20,236 bases of DNA from a virus, in IMG/VR virus record IMGVR_UViG_3300007722_000149, positions 1-20,236 of that record; one strand, given 5' to 3'. A program made the position numbers and the translations under genes. The notes beneath the pieces are model-generated. The model did not search any database. It worked only from the letters and a program-made list of their open reading frames with translations, and was not told where the DNA came from. Below are positions 17,094-20,236 of this stretch, piece after piece; position 1 is the first letter of the stretch, and each line of letters begins with the position of its first letter.

Positions 17094-17446
17094 GCGGTGT
17101 GCTTGCTCTCCTATCTACAGCTGCTGGTAATCCGTTCAGCGTAGCCGCGAGTAACGTTTCTAAAACTGATACTGGTTTCGCTGCATCAGGAACAGTTACT
17201 ACAAACACATCGCCCGGTACAACACCAACGGGTGGTACAGCTCCCTACATTTATGCTTGGACAAAGTTCAGTGGCTCTTCGGTCCCGGTGGTTAGCGATG
17301 CTACTGCACAAAATCCAACTTGGTCGGGGACTGTCAACAGTGAAGTCGCAGAAGTTGCGGTGTGGCGAGTTACGGTAACTGACGACGCAGGCGCTGCCGC
17401 GACTGCGAACATTACTGTTTCGCTTAACTGGTTTAATTTGGCTTAA
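17090..17446 (+). CDS. Small Ig-like (PKD-type) tail-associated protein
   Basis: The 118-residue product is one beta-sandwich domain with features of phage Ig-like/PKD modules: GTVTTNTSPGTTPTGGTAPY, the YAWTKFSG core tryptophan segment, and VAVWRVTVTDDAGAAATANIT near the end. Such domains occur fused to tail proteins and as free small proteins, and they are thought to aid weak binding to cell-surface carbohydrates or to act as spacers. The start overlaps the fibre stop (ATGA, 17090-17093), so translation is coupled. The stop is 11 bases before the spike gene. It could be an adaptor between fibre and spike, but this is only inference from gene order. Confidence 0.7.
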   Translation: MSGVLALLSTAAGNPFSVAASNVSKTDTGFAASGTVTTNTSPGTTPTGGTAPYIYAWTKFSGSSVPVVSDATAQNPTWSGTVNSEVAEVAVWRVTVTDDAGAAATANITVSLNWFNLA

Positions 17447-17457
17447 AGGGATTTAAT

Positions 17458-20055
17458 ATGGTTGTGCCACTGTTTGCTTCAAAATTGCGTAACGATATTT
17501 TGACCTCATTGAGGCCGTTTACCGATGCTCCTATATATACAGCGGTTAGTGGATTTCCGGCTGCGAGCAATAGTGAAACATGGGCAGTTATCCTCTCAGG
17601 TGCTGAAGAAGGTATCTACTTGGATCAAGGAACGTGGACACGTCGGGGCGATACGCAAGCGTTTCGGGCAGAGACCGCTGCTGAAGCGGCTGAAGCCGCT
17701 AAAGATGCAGCCCTTGCTGGCCTGACCGCAGCCGATGTTTACACAGACACCACAATCGCAGCCGCCAAAGTCACTGGCCTTGCCGCTGTAGCGGAAGGGG
17801 AAACCTTTTACGCAACCGGCGATGATGTTGACTATGTTGGCCTGTATAAAGACCTGGCCGGCGTTGCGACGGAGATTGTGCGGATTGCCAAGCCATCCGC
17901 GCTTGACGATGCCGTAGCGCTAGCATCTTCTGTGGCCGCACGGGCCACGGTGGGTGCGGCCACAGTGGCGAACGCTGGCACGGGCACTGCCGCTAGCTTC
18001 TCTTACATGAACCAAGAGGCGTCACCGATTGCGGGTCGGCTCACTGAGGTAACTTTATACACGGCAAGCAACGTGGAAATGTCGGTTTTTGTTGCTACCG
18101 ATGATGGCAGCAACTTTGCAACACGCGTCCAGACAGTTAGGGTTTACGCGATAGCGGGGGTGAATACCTATAAGGTTGATCTGCCTATTGCGGTTGGCCA
18201 AATTGTCGGTTTTCATGGGCCGAGCACTAAGCAGACGGGCACGGGCAAGGCTGCCTACTATAAGTCTGGATTGCTTGGGCTGACAACCGAAGCGGTAACA
18301 GCGGCGGCAGGCTATGGCTTGCAGTTTTCCGCGAAGATTGTTTCTGAAATCGGCGACAGCTACACAATAGCCAGCGGTCTAGGCAATAGCGAGAGGATTG
18401 GGCGGGCAGTTGTATCAGCATCGGGCGGGACGGTTGGGGCGGGGTTCTTTATTGCAAATTATAACCCTGCCACCCTAAGCGGATTTGTCACTGAGGTGGA
18501 TGTCTCGGTTGTGAACGAAACAGCCGCAGCAAAACTGGCGGTTGTCAGCATGAACGCAGACGGCACGGTAAACCTTGTCGAAAGCCGCACAGTTAGCTTA
18601 TCGCCCGGAATAAACCGTATTCGCCCGCAAGGCTTGGCGATTGCGGCTGGGCAATATGTTGGCGTATTGGCCTCGGGTAGCCTTGTGCAAAACACGACAA
18701 CCGGCGAGCCTGTTTTTTATATTACAGGGCTTCCCGGAACCAGCACATCAAAGGCCATCCTTAACAATTACGGCATTGAAATAGGCGTTACGATCGAAGA
18801 GGCCGACCGCGCAGCAATCTCGCAATCCGGCTCTTCTGTAGCTAGCGGAATTGTGGCTGACGGCACCACGGACGCAACTACGGCAATTAAGCGCTTACAG
18901 CCAAACGGGGCCTATCTCCCAAGAGGCACCTACGCTGCTACATCCTTGCGCCATGAGGGGTTAAACCTTAGCGGCCCCGGCGACGTGCTTCTGAACGGGC
19001 GAAAGTTCTTCTTGCCGGCAGAACCTTCCACCGCATCACTGCTCCGGCGGTTTCGCTCGGAAGTCGCTCGCCAGATTGGCGACTTGTCTGGGCTTGCGTT
19101 TATTGGCGACAGCATCACGTTGGGGCAAGCTGGCACTAGTGACTGGCTTTACACAATGCCTTATCTTGTTTCTGGATTTGCCAATTCTACGAGTTCGCCG
19201 AACGACACGCCTATAATGAACAGCTTCCAAATTTCACTTTCCGCGATGGGCATTACTATGCCCGCGACCCCTGCTTATGGAGGCACAGGGCCGCAGGGGA
19301 TGGCGCTGACCCTTGCTGATGGTGAGACTTTGACGCTTGACGCTGGCAACTTCCGGATTGTCGATGTCTTCTATGATCGGGCAGTCTCTGCCGGTTCGCT
19401 TGCCTTCGCTTTTAATGGCGCTGCCGCATATAAAACCGTTAGCTGTGCCGGTTCGGTCTTAACTGACGAGACTACGTACACCGGCGCGGGAACGGGCCAA
19501 ACCACATCCGGCGTTTACACAATCACCGCATCGGGCGGGCCAGTGATTATAACTGGCCTAATTAGATTGGGCGAGTTGGTTGACACTTTCCGGGGTCGCC
19601 TGCCTGTCTATAACTTTGGCCGCAATTCGCAGGCAATTACCGGCCTGACTGCAACGCGCATTGCGTCGATGAAGAAGCAAATGGCTGTTTTCGGGGGCAG
19701 CGCGCCGGGGGCGGTTTTGATCTATGGTGAGAACGATCAAATCAGCACTTTGCCCGCCACAATTTACACCAACTTCACCGCCAAGATTGACGAACTAGTT
19801 ACCGCTGGTTTCAAGTCAATATGGGGGTGCGGTATTCTCAAACCCGCATCGTCTACATACACATACGCGGCGGGATGCAGCTATCGGGGAGCGAACGGCG
19901 CAGTGCGGGCCGCGTTTGAAGATAAGGGTGTGCCATTTATCAAACTGGACGCGGTGGAGTTTAGCGAGCGCGGGCTTTCGCCAGACGGGGTGCATCCAAA
20001 TGATGCCGGGACAGCATTGATGGCGCAGTTAATCATCGAGGATATGGCGGAATGA
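17458..20055 (+). CDS. Tail spike with tandem beta domains and C-terminal SGNH hydrolase
   Basis: The 865-residue product is probably the receptor-binding depolymerase or deacetylase. Residues 1-145 form an anchor-like start (YTAVSGFPAAS; an alanine-rich helix at about 70-90). Two related beta domains follow, about 160-295 and 313-448; both contain TEV, a V-x(2)-GQ segment (AVGQIVGFHG, AAGQYVGVLA) and an end of the form YG-[LI]-[QE]. Residues 464-495 (VADGTTDATTAIKRL, GAYLPRGTYAA) resemble the start of a pectate-lyase-type beta helix. The SGNH domain runs 545-865: FIGDSITLG (Ser552), GRNS (721-724), YGEND (Asn759) and SPDGVHPN (Asp843, His846), a full catalytic set for ester cleavage. AAAGGGA (17445-17451) precedes ATG 17458. 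Codon use looks GC-richer than in the internal genes, suggesting exchange of this module. Confidence 0.85.
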   Translation: MVVPLFASKLRNDILTSLRPFTDAPIYTAVSGFPAASNSETWAVILSGAEEGIYLDQGTWTRRGDTQAFRAETAAEAAEAAKDAALAGLTAADVYTDTTIAAAKVTGLAAVAEGETFYATGDDVDYVGLYKDLAGVATEIVRIAKPSALDDAVALASSVAARATVGAATVANAGTGTAASFSYMNQEASPIAGRLTEVTLYTASNVEMSVFVATDDGSNFATRVQTVRVYAIAGVNTYKVDLPIAVGQIVGFHGPSTKQTGTGKAAYYKSGLLGLTTEAVTAAAGYGLQFSAKIVSEIGDSYTIASGLGNSERIGRAVVSASGGTVGAGFFIANYNPATLSGFVTEVDVSVVNETAAAKLAVVSMNADGTVNLVESRTVSLSPGINRIRPQGLAIAAGQYVGVLASGSLVQNTTTGEPVFYITGLPGTSTSKAILNNYGIEIGVTIEEADRAAISQSGSSVASGIVADGTTDATTAIKRLQPNGAYLPRGTYAATSLRHEGLNLSGPGDVLLNGRKFFLPAEPSTASLLRRFRSEVARQIGDLSGLAFIGDSITLGQAGTSDWLYTMPYLVSGFANSTSSPNDTPIMNSFQISLSAMGITMPATPAYGGTGPQGMALTLADGETLTLDAGNFRIVDVFYDRAVSAGSLAFAFNGAAAYKTVSCAGSVLTDETTYTGAGTGQTTSGVYTITASGGPVIITGLIRLGELVDTFRGRLPVYNFGRNSQAITGLTATRIASMKKQMAVFGGSAPGAVLIYGENDQISTLPATIYTNFTAKIDELVTAGFKSIWGCGILKPASSTYTYAAGCSYRGANGAVRAAFEDKGVPFIKLDAVEFSERGLSPDGVHPNDAGTALMAQLIIEDMAE

Positions 20056-20090
20056 GCATAATTGAAATCATCATTCTGGCCAGCCAATGA
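20052..20090 (+). CDS. Micro-ORF of 12 residues after the spike
   Basis: ATG 20052 overlaps the spike stop (ATGA) and the frame ends at TGA 20088-20090. The product is MSIIEIIILASQ, hydrophobic and too short for a typical protein. It could be a coupling leader or a remnant. GCGGA just upstream could serve as a weak ribosome binding site. Confidence 0.2.
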   Translation: MSIIEIIILASQ

Positions 20091-20155
20091 CCGACACAAT
20101 CAAAGCCGTTCGCCAATCGCTGACACTGACGGAAATCGGCGTGATTATATTATGA
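20087..20155 (+). CDS. Micro-ORF of 22 residues, possibly a truncated membrane protein
   Basis: ATG 20087 overlaps the previous micro-ORF stop (ATGA), and the frame ends at TGA 20153-20155. The product, MTDTIKAVRQSLTLTEIGVI plus two residues, resembles the beginning of a small membrane protein (basic amphipathic start, then isoleucine-rich) cut short. It may be a decayed gene, a translational link to the next gene, or chance. Confidence 0.25.
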   Translation: MTDTIKAVRQSLTLTEIGVIIL

Positions 20156-20236
20156 CCGAACCCAGAAACACAACAGGTGAACGATTGGCCAGGATCGAAA
20201 CATTGCTCGAAGGGCTTGCTGAAATGAAAGACGACC
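20152..20236 (+). CDS. Start of a small coiled-coil phage protein (partial, runs off the end)
   Basis: ATG 20152 overlaps the previous stop as ATGA, and the frame is open to the window edge, giving 28 residues: MTEPRNTTGERLARIETLLE then GLAEMKDD. The RLxRIExLLEGLAEMKDD pattern is a short heptad-like coiled coil, as at the start of small phage proteins that continue into one membrane segment (XhlA-like, encoded near holins). Lysis genes commonly follow the fibre genes, so this may open the lysis cassette. The missing C-terminal part prevents assignment. Confidence 0.55.
   Translation, partial: MTEPRNTTGERLARIETLLEGLAEMKDD

Overview
The window is the structural (virion morphogenesis) module of a short-tailed double-stranded DNA phage or prophage. 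All convincing genes lie on the + strand, packed end to end with ATGA, TAATG or a few bases between them. No host genes, tRNAs, rRNAs, integrase, polymerase, CRISPR array or insertion sequence were seen. The head genes (portal, Bbp19-like protein, scaffold, major capsid, Bbp16-like cement protein) resemble the Bordetella phage BPP-1 set. The tail and internal-core genes follow the T7-like plan (gp11 adaptor, gp12 nozzle, gp13/gp14/gp15-16-type internal proteins, gp17-type fibre N-terminus). The host cannot be named from this sequence. The layout fits a podovirus of Gram-negative bacteria.

Layout. 1-114 is the 3' end of an upstream gene, possibly the large terminase. 118-1770 is the portal. 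1770-2036 is an AT-rich gap (two 60-base stretches counted at 33% G+C) holding a small lysine-rich gene that looks split by a frameshift. 2036-4570 is the head module: Bbp19-like protein, scaffold (overlapping the previous gene by 77 bases), major capsid, cement protein and a 53-residue acidic protein. 4583-7967 carries the two tail-tube proteins. 7954-15749 encodes the proteins expected to be ejected into the host: a small GNAT-like protein, a gp14-like protein and three large internal virion proteins, the first with an embedded peptidoglycan-cleaving lysozyme domain. 15813-20055 encodes the host-recognition apparatus: a T7-type fibre, a small Ig-like protein and an 865-residue spike ending in a complete SGNH esterase domain. 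20052-20236 begins the next cassette with two micro-ORFs and a truncated coiled-coil gene.

How it works together (inference from the families). The portal nucleates a procapsid built by capsid and scaffold proteins and stabilised by the cement protein. Adaptor and nozzle close the portal after packaging. The internal proteins are ejected to build a trans-envelope channel and cut peptidoglycan. The fibre anchors the Ig-like protein and/or the SGNH spike, which probably binds and deacetylates or otherwise trims a surface polysaccharide.

No wholly new system is evident. The points most worth a second look are the split small gene, the spike architecture, the overprinted head gene, the division of the internal core into three proteins, and the micro-ORF chain at the right edge.
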